The notes under the pieces are model-generated. The model saw only the letters and a list, made by a program, of their open reading frames with translations, ran no database searches and was not told the DNA's origin. From Halothiobacillus sp. (lineage in GTDB: Bacteria > Pseudomonadota > Gammaproteobacteria > JAAZVP01), in contig JAAZVP010000015.1 of NCBI GenBank assembly GCA_018623495.1, forward strand, positions 1 to 52,769: a stretch of DNA of 52,769 nt. The letters run 5' to 3'. Numbering within the stretch: the stretch's first letter is position 1; each line of letters begins with the position of its first letter. Positions 27,390-38,374 of this stretch are shown piece after piece. Position numbers and translations under genes: made by a program.

Positions 27390-27962
27390 ATGAAAATGAT
27401 GAGCCGACTGATCGTGCTGGGTGCCGTGCTGCTGCTGATGAGCGGCTGCTCCACCCTCAAGGTAATGGGCGACCTGGACCCCAAGGCGGGTGAAACCTAC
27501 GGCAAGCTCTACGACCGCTTCATCGAGAGCGGCGGCGACATCGGCGCGGCCACCGTCTGGCGGATGAAGGTCCAGGAAGGCGTCACCAAGGAAGACATCG
27601 CCATGAGCCTGGAATCCGCGCGGGTGGGCACCGGCCTGCTCGACGTCGGCCAGATGCCGCTTTCCGAGGAGATCAAGGCGCGCACCGGCCGCGACGACGT
27701 CAAGTACCTCAAGATCTACCAGTACTGCAACCCGATCACCGCGGAGAAGATGGTCGACTACAGCCCCTACTTCTCGGCCTACCTGCCCTGCCGGATCGCG
27801 GTGGCCGAGGACGAGAACGGCGACCTGTGGCTGTACTCGCTGGACATGGACATGATGATCCACGGTGGCCGCGAGCTTCCGCCCGAGATGAAGAAGGAAG
27901 CCGGCAAGGTTCGGGACGCGATCTGGAACATGATGGAATCGGCGGCCTCCGGCGGCTTCTGA
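27390..27962 (+). CDS. DUF302 domain lipoprotein
   Basis: A 190-residue lipoprotein with signal peptide and lipobox LLMSGC (Cys about 21), so probably attached to the periplasmic face of a membrane. The body is a DUF302-type domain with conserved cysteines in YCNPITAEKM and YLPCRIAVA, and the C-terminus MMESAASGGF almost matches the divergent neighbour. The two differ in anchor (lipid here, transmembrane there). The start at 27390 is chosen because it gives a proper signal peptide; an upstream in-frame start at 27351 would precede it with a polar stretch. The function is unknown. Confidence 0.78.
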   Translation: MKMMSRLIVLGAVLLLMSGCSTLKVMGDLDPKAGETYGKLYDRFIESGGDIGAATVWRMKVQEGVTKEDIAMSLESARVGTGLLDVGQMPLSEEIKARTGRDDVKYLKIYQYCNPITAEKMVDYSPYFSAYLPCRIAVAEDENGDLWLYSLDMDMMIHGGRELPPEMKKEAGKVRDAIWNMMESAASGGF

Positions 27963-27986
27963 TTCCCCGCCCCAGGGCACCAGGAC

Positions 27987-28015
27987 AACCCCTTCCCCCG
28001 GGAAGGGGTTTTTTT
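27987..28015 (+). terminator. Rho-independent terminator after the DUF302 lipoprotein gene
   Basis: Perfect 11-bp stem AACCCCTTCCC / GGGAAGGGGTT followed by five further Ts, 25 bases after the stop. Confidence 0.9.
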
Positions 28016-28098
28016 GTGTCCGCATCGCCGCGGGAGGGTCGTGGCCCGTTTCGCCCCGCCGACGAGGGGCACCCCGCCCGGGAACGGCCGACGAGGGT

Positions 28099-28554
28099 TC
28101 AGAGATCGCGGGCAAGCACCAGCGCGTCCTCGCGGGCGCCCTCCGGCCCGGGGTAGTAGCCGGGGCGCAGGCCGCATTCCTCGAAGCCCGTTCCCCGGTA
28201 GAGGCCCAGCGCGGCCCGGTTGGACCGGCGCACCTCCAGAAAGACCCGCCCGGCACCGGCATCGCGGGCCTCCTGCAGGCCCGCCACCAGCAACGCGCGA
28301 CCGATACCGCCGCCCTGCTCGGCCGGGTCCACGCACAGGTTGAGGATGTGGCACTCGTCGGCCACCACGGAGAACAGCAGGTAGCCGACGACCCGCCCAC
28401 CGACTTCGGCGACCCGGCAGCGGTAGCCGACGCGCAGGCAGTCGGCGAAGATCCGCCGGTCCCAGGGGCGGGCGTAGGCCGCGGCCTCGATGGCGGCAAC
28501 GCCATCGAGGTCCTGCGCCGTCATGGCCCGCAGTGTCGGCCCCGTCTCAGGCAT
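28099..28554 (-). CDS. rimI: Ribosomal protein S18 alanine N-acetyltransferase
   Basis: A 151-residue GNAT-family acetyltransferase; RimI acetylates the N-terminal alanine of ribosomal protein S18. The acetyl-CoA motif appears as LCVDPAEQGGGIGRALL, followed by LEVRRSNRAALGLYRGTGF and the ending GYYPGPEGAREDALVL, all characteristic of RimI. The ATG at 28554 lies inside the end of the uracil-DNA glycosylase gene (overlap ATGCCTGA), so the genes are translationally coupled. It is the last gene of the leftward run that begins with leuA. Confidence 0.88.
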   Translation of the reverse strand: MPETGPTLRAMTAQDLDGVAAIEAAAYARPWDRRIFADCLRVGYRCRVAEVGGRVVGYLLFSVVADECHILNLCVDPAEQGGGIGRALLVAGLQEARDAGAGRVFLEVRRSNRAALGLYRGTGFEECGLRPGYYPGPEGAREDALVLARDL

Positions 28555-29194
28555 CGACCAGGGAACGGGCCCGCAGCAGGTCGCGCCAGGCATCGCGCTT
28601 GGCCGCCGGGGTACGCAACAGGTAGGCGGGGTGATAGGTCACCAGCACGGGCGCCGGCCAACCCTCCAGGCGGTGCGCCCGACCGCGCAGTTCGCCCACT
28701 CCGCCCTCGAGGCCCAGCCCGTGCGCGGCGACCTCTCCCAGGGCCACCACCACGGCCGGTCGCACGGCCTCGATCTCCTCGGCCAGCGGCCCGCTGCAGG
28801 CGGCGATCTCCTCGGCCCGGGGCCGGCGATTCTCCGGCGGACGGCAGCGCACGGCATTGGTGAGAAACACCTCCCCGCGCTCGAGGCCCAGGGCGCGCAG
28901 GACGTTCTCCAGCAACCGCCCGGCCCGGCCGACGAACGGCCGGCCGGCGGCGATCTCTTCGGCACCGGGGGCCTCGCCGACGAAACACCAGCGGGCACCG
29001 GCCGGCCCCTCGCCGTCGACCGCCGGTCCCTCGAGACCCGCGGCCTGGCAGTCCCTGCAGTCGACCGGCGCGCCACCGGGCGGGTCGTCCCGGTCCGGCG
29101 CCGAGGGGTGGCCCGGCAGGGCCACGTCGCCACGGAGCCGGTAGCGGGCCAGCCCCAGGGCACGGAAGTGGGCCTCGAGCGGCGCGCGACTCAT
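28547..29194 (-). CDS. Uracil-DNA glycosylase, family 4 (Fe-S type)
   Basis: A 215-residue DNA repair enzyme that removes uracil. The family 4 signature GEAPGAEEIAAGRPFVGRAG and the C-terminal motif TYHPAYLLR are present. Cysteines in DCRDC, VRCRPP and IAACSG fit the 4Fe-4S cluster of this family. The ATG at 29194 lies 16 bases after the leuA stop, so the gene is probably co-transcribed with leuA; an open frame further upstream overlaps leuA and is rejected. The stop overlaps the rimI start. Confidence 0.88.
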   Translation of the reverse strand: MSRAPLEAHFRALGLARYRLRGDVALPGHPSAPDRDDPPGGAPVDCRDCQAAGLEGPAVDGEGPAGARWCFVGEAPGAEEIAAGRPFVGRAGRLLENVLRALGLERGEVFLTNAVRCRPPENRRPRAEEIAACSGPLAEEIEAVRPAVVVALGEVAAHGLGLEGGVGELRGRAHRLEGWPAPVLVTYHPAYLLRTPAAKRDAWRDLLRARSLVDA

Positions 29195-29210
29195 GCCGGC
29201 CGGGCGCGGC

Positions 29211-30755
29211 TCAAACGTCACCACGCTGGGGGTGGCGACGGGCGGGGTGGAGGAGCCGGTTGAGGGCATGCAGGTAGGCATTGGCCGAGGCCACCACGAT
29301 ATCGGTGTCGGCCCCCTGGCCGTTGACCACCCGGCCGCCCTTCTCCAGGCGCACGGTGACCTCCCCCTGGGCATCGGTGCCGCTGGTGATGTTGTTCACC
29401 GAGTACAGGCGCAGGTTGGCACCGCTGTCGACGATGGCCTCGATGGCCTTGAGGGCGGCATCCACCGGGCCGCCGCCGGTGGCCCGGGCGGAACGCTCCT
29501 CGCCGTCGAGCTGGAGGACGATGTCGGCCTCGGGCTTCTCGCCGGTCTCGGAGCAGACGTGCAGGGAGAGGAGATGGACGAAGTCGTTCTCCTCGGCGGT
29601 GACGTCGGAGACCAGGGCCTGCAGGTCCTCGTCGAAGATCTCGTGCTTGCGATCGGCGAGCAGCTTGAAGCGACGGAAGGCCTCGTTGAGCTCGGTCTCG
29701 GACTCGAAGTCGATCCCCAGGTCGCGCAGCCGCGCGCGAAAGGCGTTGCGGCCCGAATGCTTGCCCAGAACGATGGCGTTCTGGCGCAGCCCGACGTCCT
29801 CGGCCCGCATGATCTCGTAGGTTTCGCGGCTCTTGAGCACGCCGTCCTGGTGGATGCCCGACTCGTGGGCGAAGGCATTGGCGCCGACGATGGCCTTGTT
29901 GGGCTGGACCACGAAACCGGTGATGGTGGAGACCAGCCGCGAGGCCGGTACGATCTGGGTGGTGTCCAGGCCGGTGTCGCAGGGGAAGACGTCTCGGCGG
30001 GTGCGCACGGCCATGACCACCTCCTCGAGGGCGGCGTTGCCGGCCCGCTCGCCCAGGCCGTTGATGGTGCATTCCACCTGCCGGGCGCCGTTCTGCACCG
30101 CGGACAGCGAGTTGGCCACGGCCAGGCCGAGATCGTTGTGGCAGTGCACGGAGAAGGTGGCCTTGTCGGCGTTGGGGATGTCCTCGAGCAGCTCGGCGAT
30201 CAGCGCCCCGAACTGCTCGGGGACGTTGTAGCCCACCGTGTCGGGGATGTTGATGGTGGAGGCCCCGGCGTCGATGGCCGCCTCGATGACGCGCTTGAGG
30301 AATTCCGGCTCGGAGCGGCCGGCGTCCTCGGCGGAGAACTCGACATCGGCGACGTGGCGCCGGGCGCGCCTGACGGCCGCCACCGCCTGCTCCACCACCT
30401 GGTCCGGCGTCATCCGCAGCTTGGCCTCCATGTGGATGGGACTGGTGGCGATGAAGGTGTGGATACGCGCCGATTCGGCGCCGGCGAGAGCCTCGCCGGC
30501 GCGGTCGATGTCCTTGTCCAGTGCCCGGGCCAGGCCGCAGACGGTGCTCTCGCGGACCGTCTCGGCCACCGCCTTGACCGCCTCGAAGTCGCCCATGCTG
30601 GCCACCGGGAAGCCGGCCTCGATCACGTCCACGCGCATGCGCTCCAGCGCCTTGGCGATGCGGATCTTCTCGTCCCGGGTCATGGACGCCCCGGGGCTCT
30701 GCTCACCGTCGCGGAGCGTGGTGTCGAAGATGATCAATCGGTCATTGCTGCTCAT
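29211..30755 (-). CDS. leuA: 2-isopropylmalate synthase
   Basis: A 514-residue enzyme that condenses 2-oxoisovalerate with acetyl-CoA, first step of leucine synthesis. The TIM-barrel starts with [15 protein letters not shown] (catalytic Arg and metal Asp), followed by the metal site [14 protein letters not shown] and GLGERAGN. The C-terminal regulatory (leucine-binding) domain is present from about 390, including the [14 protein letters not shown] segment. Start ATG at 30755 with GGAG; a GTG five codons upstream is possible. It belongs with the ilv genes upstream and supplies branched-chain amino acids. Confidence 0.95.
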   Translation of the reverse strand: MSSNDRLIIFDTTLRDGEQSPGASMTRDEKIRIAKALERMRVDVIEAGFPVASMGDFEAVKAVAETVRESTVCGLARALDKDIDRAGEALAGAESARIHTFIATSPIHMEAKLRMTPDQVVEQAVAAVRRARRHVADVEFSAEDAGRSEPEFLKRVIEAAIDAGASTINIPDTVGYNVPEQFGALIAELLEDIPNADKATFSVHCHNDLGLAVANSLSAVQNGARQVECTINGLGERAGNAALEEVVMAVRTRRDVFPCDTGLDTTQIVPASRLVSTITGFVVQPNKAIVGANAFAHESGIHQDGVLKSRETYEIMRAEDVGLRQNAIVLGKHSGRNAFRARLRDLGIDFESETELNEAFRRFKLLADRKHEIFDEDLQALVSDVTAEENDFVHLLSLHVCSETGEKPEADIVLQLDGEERSARATGGGPVDAALKAIEAIVDSGANLRLYSVNNITSGTDAQGEVTVRLEKGGRVVNGQGADTDIVVASANAYLHALNRLLHPARRHPQRGDV

Positions 30756-30824
30756 GCGCTCTCTCCACACGGGGCGGGACTGCCCCTATCTTAACAGGCC
30801 GCCGGAACCGGCCGGCGTCGCCGT

Positions 30825-31586
30825 TCAGGCGGCCGACCGGCGACGCCGCAACCGGCGCAACACCCAGATCGCCGGCCCCGAAGCCGCGTAGACCAGCGCC
30901 CCCGTGAACAGGACCTTGGGCGGGTCGATGGAGGCGAGCACGAAACCCAGCACCACCAGGAAGATGGTGATGAAGGGCACGCTGCGACGGAAATCGATGT
31001 CCTTGAAGGAATAATAGGGAATCGAGGAGACCATCAGCAGCGCGGTGAGCACGGTGAGCGCCAGTGCCGCGAGGGCCATCTCGCGACCGGGCACGCCCAT
31101 GTCGGCCCCCACCCAGACCATGCCCATGAGCACCGCGGCGGCGGCCGGGCTGGCCAGGCCGCAGAAGAATCGCCGATCGGCCTTGCCGGTCTCGACATTG
31201 AAGCGTGCCAGGCGCAGGGCCGCGGAGGCCACGAACATGAACGCCGCCAGCCAGCCCAGCTTGCTGAGAAACCAGCCCTGGCCGGCGAGGTGGATCAGGG
31301 CCCACTGGTAGACCACCAGCGCCGGCGCCAGGCCGAAGGAAATCACGTCGGCGAGGCTGTCGTACTCCCCGCCGAACGGGCTCTGGGTGTTGGTCATGCG
31401 GGCCACGCGGCCGTCCAGTCCGTCGAGGACCATGGCCACGAAGATGGCCACGGCGGCCGGCGCGAAGTCGCCGTTCATGGCCGCGACGATGGCGTAGAAG
31501 CCGGAAAACAGCGCGGCGGTGGTGAACAGGTTGGGCAGCAGGTAGATGCCCTTGCGCCCGGGACGCTGGGCGGATTCCTCCGGCAT
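30825..31586 (-). CDS. pssA: CDP-diacylglycerol-serine O-phosphatidyltransferase
   Basis: A 253-residue integral membrane enzyme that makes phosphatidylserine, precursor of phosphatidylethanolamine. The CDP-alcohol phosphotransferase signature (DG-x2-AR-x8-G-x3-D-x3-D) reads from DGRVAR to DSLAD. About six to eight hydrophobic segments follow, with a basic C-terminus. A GAGGAG site precedes the ATG at 31586. It sits between ilvC and leuA, a common order in gammaproteobacteria, but a terminator after ilvC suggests partial transcriptional separation. Confidence 0.92.
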   Translation of the reverse strand: MPEESAQRPGRKGIYLLPNLFTTAALFSGFYAIVAAMNGDFAPAAVAIFVAMVLDGLDGRVARMTNTQSPFGGEYDSLADVISFGLAPALVVYQWALIHLAGQGWFLSKLGWLAAFMFVASAALRLARFNVETGKADRRFFCGLASPAAAAVLMGMVWVGADMGVPGREMALAALALTVLTALLMVSSIPYYSFKDIDFRRSVPFITIFLVVLGFVLASIDPPKVLFTGALVYAASGPAIWVLRRLRRRRSAA

Positions 31587-31667
31587 GGCTCTCCTCGTCG
31601 GAGTGGGGTGATGGCTGGGAAGAGTCTATCAGGCGGTCGCGGGCGAGGGGGGAAACCACCTGCCATT

Positions 31668-31692
31668 AAAAAGGCCGCCCGGGGGGCGGCCT
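31668..31692 (-). terminator. Rho-independent terminator after ilvC
   Basis: Perfect stem AGGCCGCC / GGCGGCCT with a five-base loop, followed on the minus strand by Ts (31668-31672). It is about 30 bases past the ilvC stop. Confidence 0.8.
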
Positions 31693-31719
31693 CGTGGAGC
31701 GTGGAACGCGCCGCGCGGA

Positions 31720-33263
<1,544 letters not shown>

Positions 33264-33296
33264 CAATGCCTCTCGAATGCCTGTGAACCGCCGGGA

Positions 33297-34997
33297 TCAG
33301 ACCAGGATCATCTCGTTCTGACCGGCACCGGCCGGGATCATGGGATAGACGTTCTCGGTCTCGTCGGTGACGAAGTCGAGAAACACCAGCCGGTCCTTCA
33401 TCGCGAAGGCCTCTTTCAGGGCGCCTTCGACCTCCCCGGGCTTCTCGATGCGCATGCCCACGTGGCCGTAGGACTCCGCCAGCTTGACGAAGTCCGGCAG
33501 GGCCTCCATGTAGGACATGGCATAGCGCCCCTGGTAGAAGAACTCCTGCCACTGGCGCACCATGCCCAGGTACCGGTTGTTGAGGCAGACGATCTTCACC
33601 GGCAGGCCGTACTGCAGGCAGGTGGACAGCTCCTGGATATTCATCTGGATGCTGCCCTCGCCGGTCACGCACATCACGTCCGCGCCGGGATTGCCCAGCT
33701 GCGCCCCCATGGCGGCCGGCAGGCCGAAGCCCATGGTGCCCAGGCCGCCGGAGTTGATCCAGCGATAGGGCTTGTTGAACCGGTAGTACTGGGCCGCCCA
33801 CATCTGGTGCTGGCCCACGTCCGAGGTGACGAAGGCCTCGCCGCGGGTGATCTCGTAGGCCTTTTCCAGGACGAACTGGGGCTTGATCACCTCGTCGCTG
33901 CCCTTGTAGCTGAGGCAGTCGGCGCTGCGCCATTCCTCGATCTGCTTCCACCAGGCGTCCAGGGACTCGCGGTCCGGCTCGCCGCCGGTCTCGTCGAGCA
34001 CCCGCAGCATGTCCCGCAGGACGTCGTCCACCTCGCCCACGATGGGCACGTCCACCTTGACGTTCTTGGAGATCGACGAGGGGTCGACGTCGACATGCAC
34101 GATCCGGGCATTGGGGCAGAACTTCTCCAGGTTGCCCGTGACGCGGTCGTCGAAGCGCGCCCCGATGGCGATCAGCACGTCGGCATGGTGCATCCCCATG
34201 TTGGCTTCATAGGTGCCGTGCATGCCCAGCATGCCGAGGAACTGGTGATCGTCGGCGGGATAGCCGCCCAGCCCCATCAGGGTGTTGGTGATGGGGTAGC
34301 CGAGCTTGCGCGTGAGCTCGGTGAGCGATTCCGCCGCCCGGCCGAGCACCACGCCACCGCCGGTGTAGATCATCGGCCGCCGGGCCGAGAGCATCATCTC
34401 CACCGCCCGCCGGATCTGGCCCGGATGCCCCTTGCGCGTCGGATTGTAGGAGCGCATATCGATGTGCTCCGGGTACTCGAAGGGGATCTTGACGTTGGGA
34501 TCGGTGACGTCCTTGGGAATGTCCACCACCACCGGGCCGGGGCGCCCCGTGGTGGCAATATAGAAAGCCTTTTTCAGGGTCTCGGCGAGGTCCTCGACGT
34601 TCTTGACCAGGAAGTTGTGCTTCACGCACGGGCGGGTGATGCCCACGCTGTCCACTTCCTGGAAGGCGTCGTTGCCGATCAGGTTGGAATGCACCTGGCC
34701 GGTGAGTACCACCATGGGGATCGAGTCCAGGTGGGCCGTGGCGATGCCGGTGACGGCGTTGGTCGCCCCCGGGCCGGAGGTGACCAGCACCACGCCCGGC
34801 TTGCCGGTGGAACGGGCATAGCCGTCGGCGGCGTGCACCGCGCCCTGCTCGTGGCGCACGAGCACGTGCTCCACCTTCTGCTGCTGGTCGAGCGCGTCGT
34901 AGATGTGCAGCACGGCCCCACCCGGGTAGCCGAACAGGTAATCGACACCCTCATTCGCCAGGCTCTCGACGATGATTTCGGCACCGGACAGATTCAC
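33297..34997 (-). CDS. ilvI: Acetolactate synthase large (catalytic) subunit
   Basis: A 566-residue thiamine diphosphate enzyme joining two pyruvates, or pyruvate and 2-oxobutyrate. Conserved features: catalytic Glu region HEQGAVHAADGYAR, FAD-contact motifs, and the thiamine-binding GEGSIQMNIQELSTC (GDG-like) motif near residue 440. The start is a GTG at 34997, with GAGGAG nine bases before; open frame upstream has no ribosome site and unlike composition. It leads the ilvI-ilvH-ilvC operon. The name ilvB is equally used. Confidence 0.93.
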   Translation of the reverse strand: MNLSGAEIIVESLANEGVDYLFGYPGGAVLHIYDALDQQQKVEHVLVRHEQGAVHAADGYARSTGKPGVVLVTSGPGATNAVTGIATAHLDSIPMVVLTGQVHSNLIGNDAFQEVDSVGITRPCVKHNFLVKNVEDLAETLKKAFYIATTGRPGPVVVDIPKDVTDPNVKIPFEYPEHIDMRSYNPTRKGHPGQIRRAVEMMLSARRPMIYTGGGVVLGRAAESLTELTRKLGYPITNTLMGLGGYPADDHQFLGMLGMHGTYEANMGMHHADVLIAIGARFDDRVTGNLEKFCPNARIVHVDVDPSSISKNVKVDVPIVGEVDDVLRDMLRVLDETGGEPDRESLDAWWKQIEEWRSADCLSYKGSDEVIKPQFVLEKAYEITRGEAFVTSDVGQHQMWAAQYYRFNKPYRWINSGGLGTMGFGLPAAMGAQLGNPGADVMCVTGEGSIQMNIQELSTCLQYGLPVKIVCLNNRYLGMVRQWQEFFYQGRYAMSYMEALPDFVKLAESYGHVGMRIEKPGEVEGALKEAFAMKDRLVFLDFVTDETENVYPMIPAGAGQNEMILV

Positions 34998-35101
34998 TGA
35001 ACTCAACTCCTCGCCTCCGATCTCCGACCCGCTCCCCCGACACGCGCCAGGACGGCCGATTTTCGTCGAGGGAAAGGGACCAAGGATAAATCTTTTGCGC
35101 G

Positions 35102-35129
35102 AGGATATCACGTCGCCCGGAGCGCTCAA
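35102..35129 (-). promoter_or_regulatory. Sigma70-type promoter of the ilv operon
   Basis: On the minus strand, TTGAGC (-35) and TATCCT (-10) are separated by 16 bases. Transcription would begin about 100 bases before the GTG of ilvI. No leader peptide with runs of Leu, Ile or Val codons was seen in that leader. Confidence 0.45.
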
Positions 35130-35180
35130 CCCGGGCGGGAACGGCGGAATGCCCGGCCGCACGAGGGCCGCCGGGACGGT

Positions 35181-36137
35181 TCAGAGGTCGTAGTCGGCGA
35201 GGGGGTCGGCCTCCTCGGCGGGCGGGCGGCCGACGAGGGTCAACAGGGCCTCTTCCATGGCCCGGGGCGCTTCGCGCAGCTCCATGAAGCTGTGATCGCC
35301 CATCATGTTGAGATCGGGAAAGTGCACGGCCATGCGGAAACGCATGTGCAACGCCTCCACCTCGGTCCCGTTCACCAGCAGCTCGTAGGGCAGGTAGGCA
35401 GTGCGCTTGAGCGGGCGGAAGTCCACCACCCCCATCTGGGTGGACTCGGCGGCATACTCCGCGGCCCCGCGCGCGGCCTTGAAGGCCACGCCGAACAGCA
35501 CCTGCTCGCGGCCCGGAATGGCCAGGCGATAGACCTCCACGGCACCCCCGGCACTGTCCTCGAGCCCCTCCTCCACGGCGGCCAGGGCCTCGGCGTGCGA
35601 ACCATGGTCGGCCAGCCGGTAGGGGTCGTCGAAATACTCCATGCCGAAGCCGTAGTGGTAGCCGCGCAGCTCCTCGGCCGTCATCGGCTCGCCGCCGAAG
35701 GTCTCCCGCTGCCCCAGCGCTTCGGCCAGGTCGCGGCTCACCCCGGACAGGTCATCCTCGAGCCGGTAGGCCTGGGCCAGGTAGGCCGGGTTGACGTAGG
35801 TCACCTGGACCCCCTCGGGGCCCTGGGTAACCCCCACCCGGACCACCGCGGCATAGGCCCCGCGCTCGGTGGCCGATGCCGCGCGCAGCAGGTCGTCGCG
35901 GGTGGCGACCACCACCGAGGCACCGGCGTAGGGCGAATAGCGGCCCAGCAACCGGAAACCGGCATCGGCGAGTGCATCGCTCACTTCGACCACCCGCTCG
36001 CCGGGGTTTCCCGGGGCCTGCTGGGCGAGGACATAGGGCTGCAGGCCCTCGGCCGCCCTTGCCGGAACGGCCGTCCAGGCCCAGGGGATGACCAGCAGAG
36101 CCGCGAGCAGGCCGATAATCCTGGTTTGTTCTCTCAT
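35181..36137 (-). CDS. Periplasmic protein of unknown function
   Basis: A 318-residue protein with a signal peptide (MREQTRIIGLLAALLV..., cleavage after PARAA near 30). The mature part has no recognised motif. It is acidic and without cysteines. The ATG at 36137 follows GGGAG at seven bases. A terminator separates it from the FadL-like gene upstream, so the two may be transcribed separately or through partial read-through. A role linked to hydrophobic-compound uptake is only suggested by neighbourhood. Confidence 0.7.
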   Translation of the reverse strand: MREQTRIIGLLAALLVIPWAWTAVPARAAEGLQPYVLAQQAPGNPGERVVEVSDALADAGFRLLGRYSPYAGASVVVATRDDLLRAASATERGAYAAVVRVGVTQGPEGVQVTYVNPAYLAQAYRLEDDLSGVSRDLAEALGQRETFGGEPMTAEELRGYHYGFGMEYFDDPYRLADHGSHAEALAAVEEGLEDSAGGAVEVYRLAIPGREQVLFGVAFKAARGAAEYAAESTQMGVVDFRPLKRTAYLPYELLVNGTEVEALHMRFRMAVHFPDLNMMGDHSFMELREAPRAMEEALLTLVGRPPAEEADPLADYDL

Positions 36138-36153
36138 AACCTTGCTCCCAGAC

Positions 36154-36180
36154 GAAAAAGGGCGGCCCATGGCCGCCCCT
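36154..36180 (-). terminator. Rho-independent terminator after the FadL-like gene
   Basis: Stem GGGCGGCC / GGCCGCCC (36160-36178) followed by five Ts on the minus strand (36155-36159). It lies about 30 bases after the porin gene's stop. Confidence 0.8.
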
Positions 36181-36209
36181 TGCTTCACTCGATCACGTCA
36201 CCGCGGAGA

Positions 36210-37691
36210 TCAGAAGCGATGGACGTAGTTGGCCCGCCAGGTCAGCTGGCTGTGGCTGGAGGTCACGCCCATGTCGTTGGTGGCGTCCACCTCCGGAGCA
36301 TAGGCCATGGCCAGGCCGATCTTGTTCTTCGGGTTGAAGGCATACCCCAGGCCGGCGGTCACGTGGTTCTCGATGATCGCCGGGAACAGCGCGTTGAGGT
36401 ACTCGTCGGGCACCGGGTTGTCGGCGAGGTTGACGCCCGCACGCAGGGTCAGCTTGTCGGTGGCCTTGAACTGGCCACCCAGGGAGATCACGGTCTGATC
36501 GTCCCATTCCTGCTTGAGCGAGGCGGTGAGATCCTTGCCCCCGAGACCGAACTGGGCCGCCGCTCCGCTCTGGTCGGAATCGGCGGTGAACTTCATGGTG
36601 AAGTCCTCGAGGACGTTGGACCACTGGATGACCTTCAGATCACCGGCGAGCATGAAACGGTCGTTGACCTCGTAGGCCGCACCGAGGCCGAACTGGGCGG
36701 GCCACTGGAAGTCGATCACCTCGATCTCGCCCTTGACGTCGACCGTCGTGGGGGCGGACTGGCTGGGGTTGCTGGGATTGGCCGCATCGACGTTGAACGA
36801 CACCGTGGCATCCTGGGTGTCGGGATCGTCGATGTCACTCTCGGTGTGATAGGAGGCACCGATCATCAGCTTGTCGTTGACGCGGTAGTGGACACCCAGC
36901 TTGCCGCCGAAGCCGAAACCGAAGGCCTCGCCGGTGAAGTCGCTGTCGTTGGAGAAGTCGAAGCGGCCCCAGTTGATGTCCTGGACCATCCCCTGCTGCA
37001 TCGCGCCACCGAAGGTGTCGACCATGCTGCCGGAGGCGGACCCGAGTTTCTGGGACCTACCCGGCATCATGCTGGCGAAGGTGGCACCGTCGATGTCCAT
37101 CTGGATGTCCATGCCGACCCAGATCAGGTCGAGCTGGGCCGCCACGGACAGCTTGTCGTTGACGCGGTAGGCCAGCGGCGCCATCAGGCGGCCGAAACCG
37201 ACCTCGGAACGGATCTCGCGGCCACTGAGCGGCACCTGCTGGCCCATGGCGCTCATGCCGCCCGCGAACAGGTCACCCATGCCCGCCTTGCCGTACTCGG
37301 TCCCCATGCCGCCCTGGGCGAGGATGGCCGCGCCGTAGGTGAACCGGCCCTTGGTCTGCATCAGGGAAATCGACGGCATCAGGTAGGACGTGCCGTCGGA
37401 TTCCGTGCTGGGACTGCCGAAGCTCGCCGGGCCCGTGGATTCGACATCCGGACCCAGAACGGTAATACCGGCCCCGAAAACCGTGCCGTCCTTGCGCAGG
37501 CCGAAGGCCGCGGGGTTGTTCATGACGTTGGAGTTGCCCGCGTCGTAGGCCATGCCGGCACCACCCATGGCACCGGCCCGGGCGCCGTAGCCCTCCATCG
37601 ACATCCCGTTGGTGGCACTCGCCACGCCGGAAAAACCCAGACCGGCCGCTACGGAGACGGCGAGTACCGATTGTTTGCAGATCGTTCTCAT
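36210..37691 (-). CDS. FadL/TodX-family outer membrane transporter
   Basis: A 493-residue outer-membrane beta-barrel of the FadL family, which lets hydrophobic compounds cross the outer membrane. A signal peptide (ending near residue 26, SGVASA) is followed by the typical N-terminal hatch TNGMSMEGYGARAGAMGGAGMAY with the NPAAFG motif. The barrel repeats end in a C-terminal aromatic residue (YVHRF), the BAM recognition signal. In a sulfur oxidiser, uptake of long-chain fatty acids or other hydrophobic substances, possibly polysulfur species, can be imagined, but only the fatty-acid/aromatic role is established for the family. Confidence 0.88.
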   Translation of the reverse strand: MRTICKQSVLAVSVAAGLGFSGVASATNGMSMEGYGARAGAMGGAGMAYDAGNSNVMNNPAAFGLRKDGTVFGAGITVLGPDVESTGPASFGSPSTESDGTSYLMPSISLMQTKGRFTYGAAILAQGGMGTEYGKAGMGDLFAGGMSAMGQQVPLSGREIRSEVGFGRLMAPLAYRVNDKLSVAAQLDLIWVGMDIQMDIDGATFASMMPGRSQKLGSASGSMVDTFGGAMQQGMVQDINWGRFDFSNDSDFTGEAFGFGFGGKLGVHYRVNDKLMIGASYHTESDIDDPDTQDATVSFNVDAANPSNPSQSAPTTVDVKGEIEVIDFQWPAQFGLGAAYEVNDRFMLAGDLKVIQWSNVLEDFTMKFTADSDQSGAAAQFGLGGKDLTASLKQEWDDQTVISLGGQFKATDKLTLRAGVNLADNPVPDEYLNALFPAIIENHVTAGLGYAFNPKNKIGLAMAYAPEVDATNDMGVTSSHSQLTWRANYVHRF

Positions 37692-38003
37692 TGATTCTCC
37701 CTCTGCTGCTTGTTCCCGTCGGTTTTTTGGCCATCAGGCCTTGTTATGGCGGACTTTCGCGCCCGACGCCGAGGAACTTGACAGAGGCAACGGGGCGAGT
37801 CAATTAAATGTAAAAAACCCCTAATAAAATGATTACAAGATATTCGAAAATACTGATTTTTATCGGATAACAGCGGGTTTGATGAAGAAGCGAAAAACCC
37901 CGGGGATGAGCGCCCCCGACAAGGTGCCCGGGCCGAGGGAGGGCCGGGAACGGGTGCGGGAGGGCCGCAGGAGAGAACCCGCCTCGCCCCGGGCGGGCGT
38001 CGT
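37692..38003. other. AT-rich intergenic region
   Basis: A 312-base gap with no gene. The part 37800-37890 is much richer in A and T than the window, a likely place for the promoter of the leftward FadL-like gene. No clear operator or RNA gene is seen. A weak hairpin near 37977-37997 may terminate the dsrE2 transcript. Confidence 0.5.
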
Positions 38004-38372
38004 TCAGATGTAGAGGGCGATGTCGGCGTCGGCGGCGAACTCCAGCCAGGCGGCGGCGCCGGCGTAGTCCACCCCGTCGATCAGCGCGTCCTCGCCGATC
38101 CCGAGCAGTTCCATGCTCATGCGGCAGGCGATCAGCCCCACCCCGGCCTCCACGCAGGCCGAGCGCAGCTCGGTGAACGACATCACGCCTTCGCCGGCAG
38201 TCGGCATCTCGCCCTCCAGGCGAGGCTCGCGCTTGATCAACTCGAGGCCGCCGAAGGTGAAGAAGAGCCGGCAATCGAAATCCATGGTCGCCGAGGTCGA
38301 GGCGAGCACGAAGGGCGAGTAGGCACCGTCGATGGTCGCCCGGCTGGCGACGATGGCGAGTTTTCTGGGCAT
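38004..38372 (-). CDS. dsrE2: DsrE2-like sulfur-carrier protein
   Basis: A 122-residue protein of the DsrE/DsrF-like (DrsE2) family. Known DsrE2 proteins are found beside TusA and rhodanese in sulfur oxidisers and are thought to carry sulfane sulfur. Cysteines are visible at CRLFF, SACVEA and LIACRMSMELLG; the last, in an IACRMSMEL context, is the family's likely sulfur-binding site. There is no evident transmembrane segment. It is the third gene in a leftward operon and starts two bases after the tusA stop. Confidence 0.8.
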   Translation of the reverse strand: MPRKLAIVASRATIDGAYSPFVLASTSATMDFDCRLFFTFGGLELIKREPRLEGEMPTAGEGVMSFTELRSACVEAGVGLIACRMSMELLGIGEDALIDGVDYAGAAAWLEFAADADIALYI

Positions 38373-38374
38373 GA

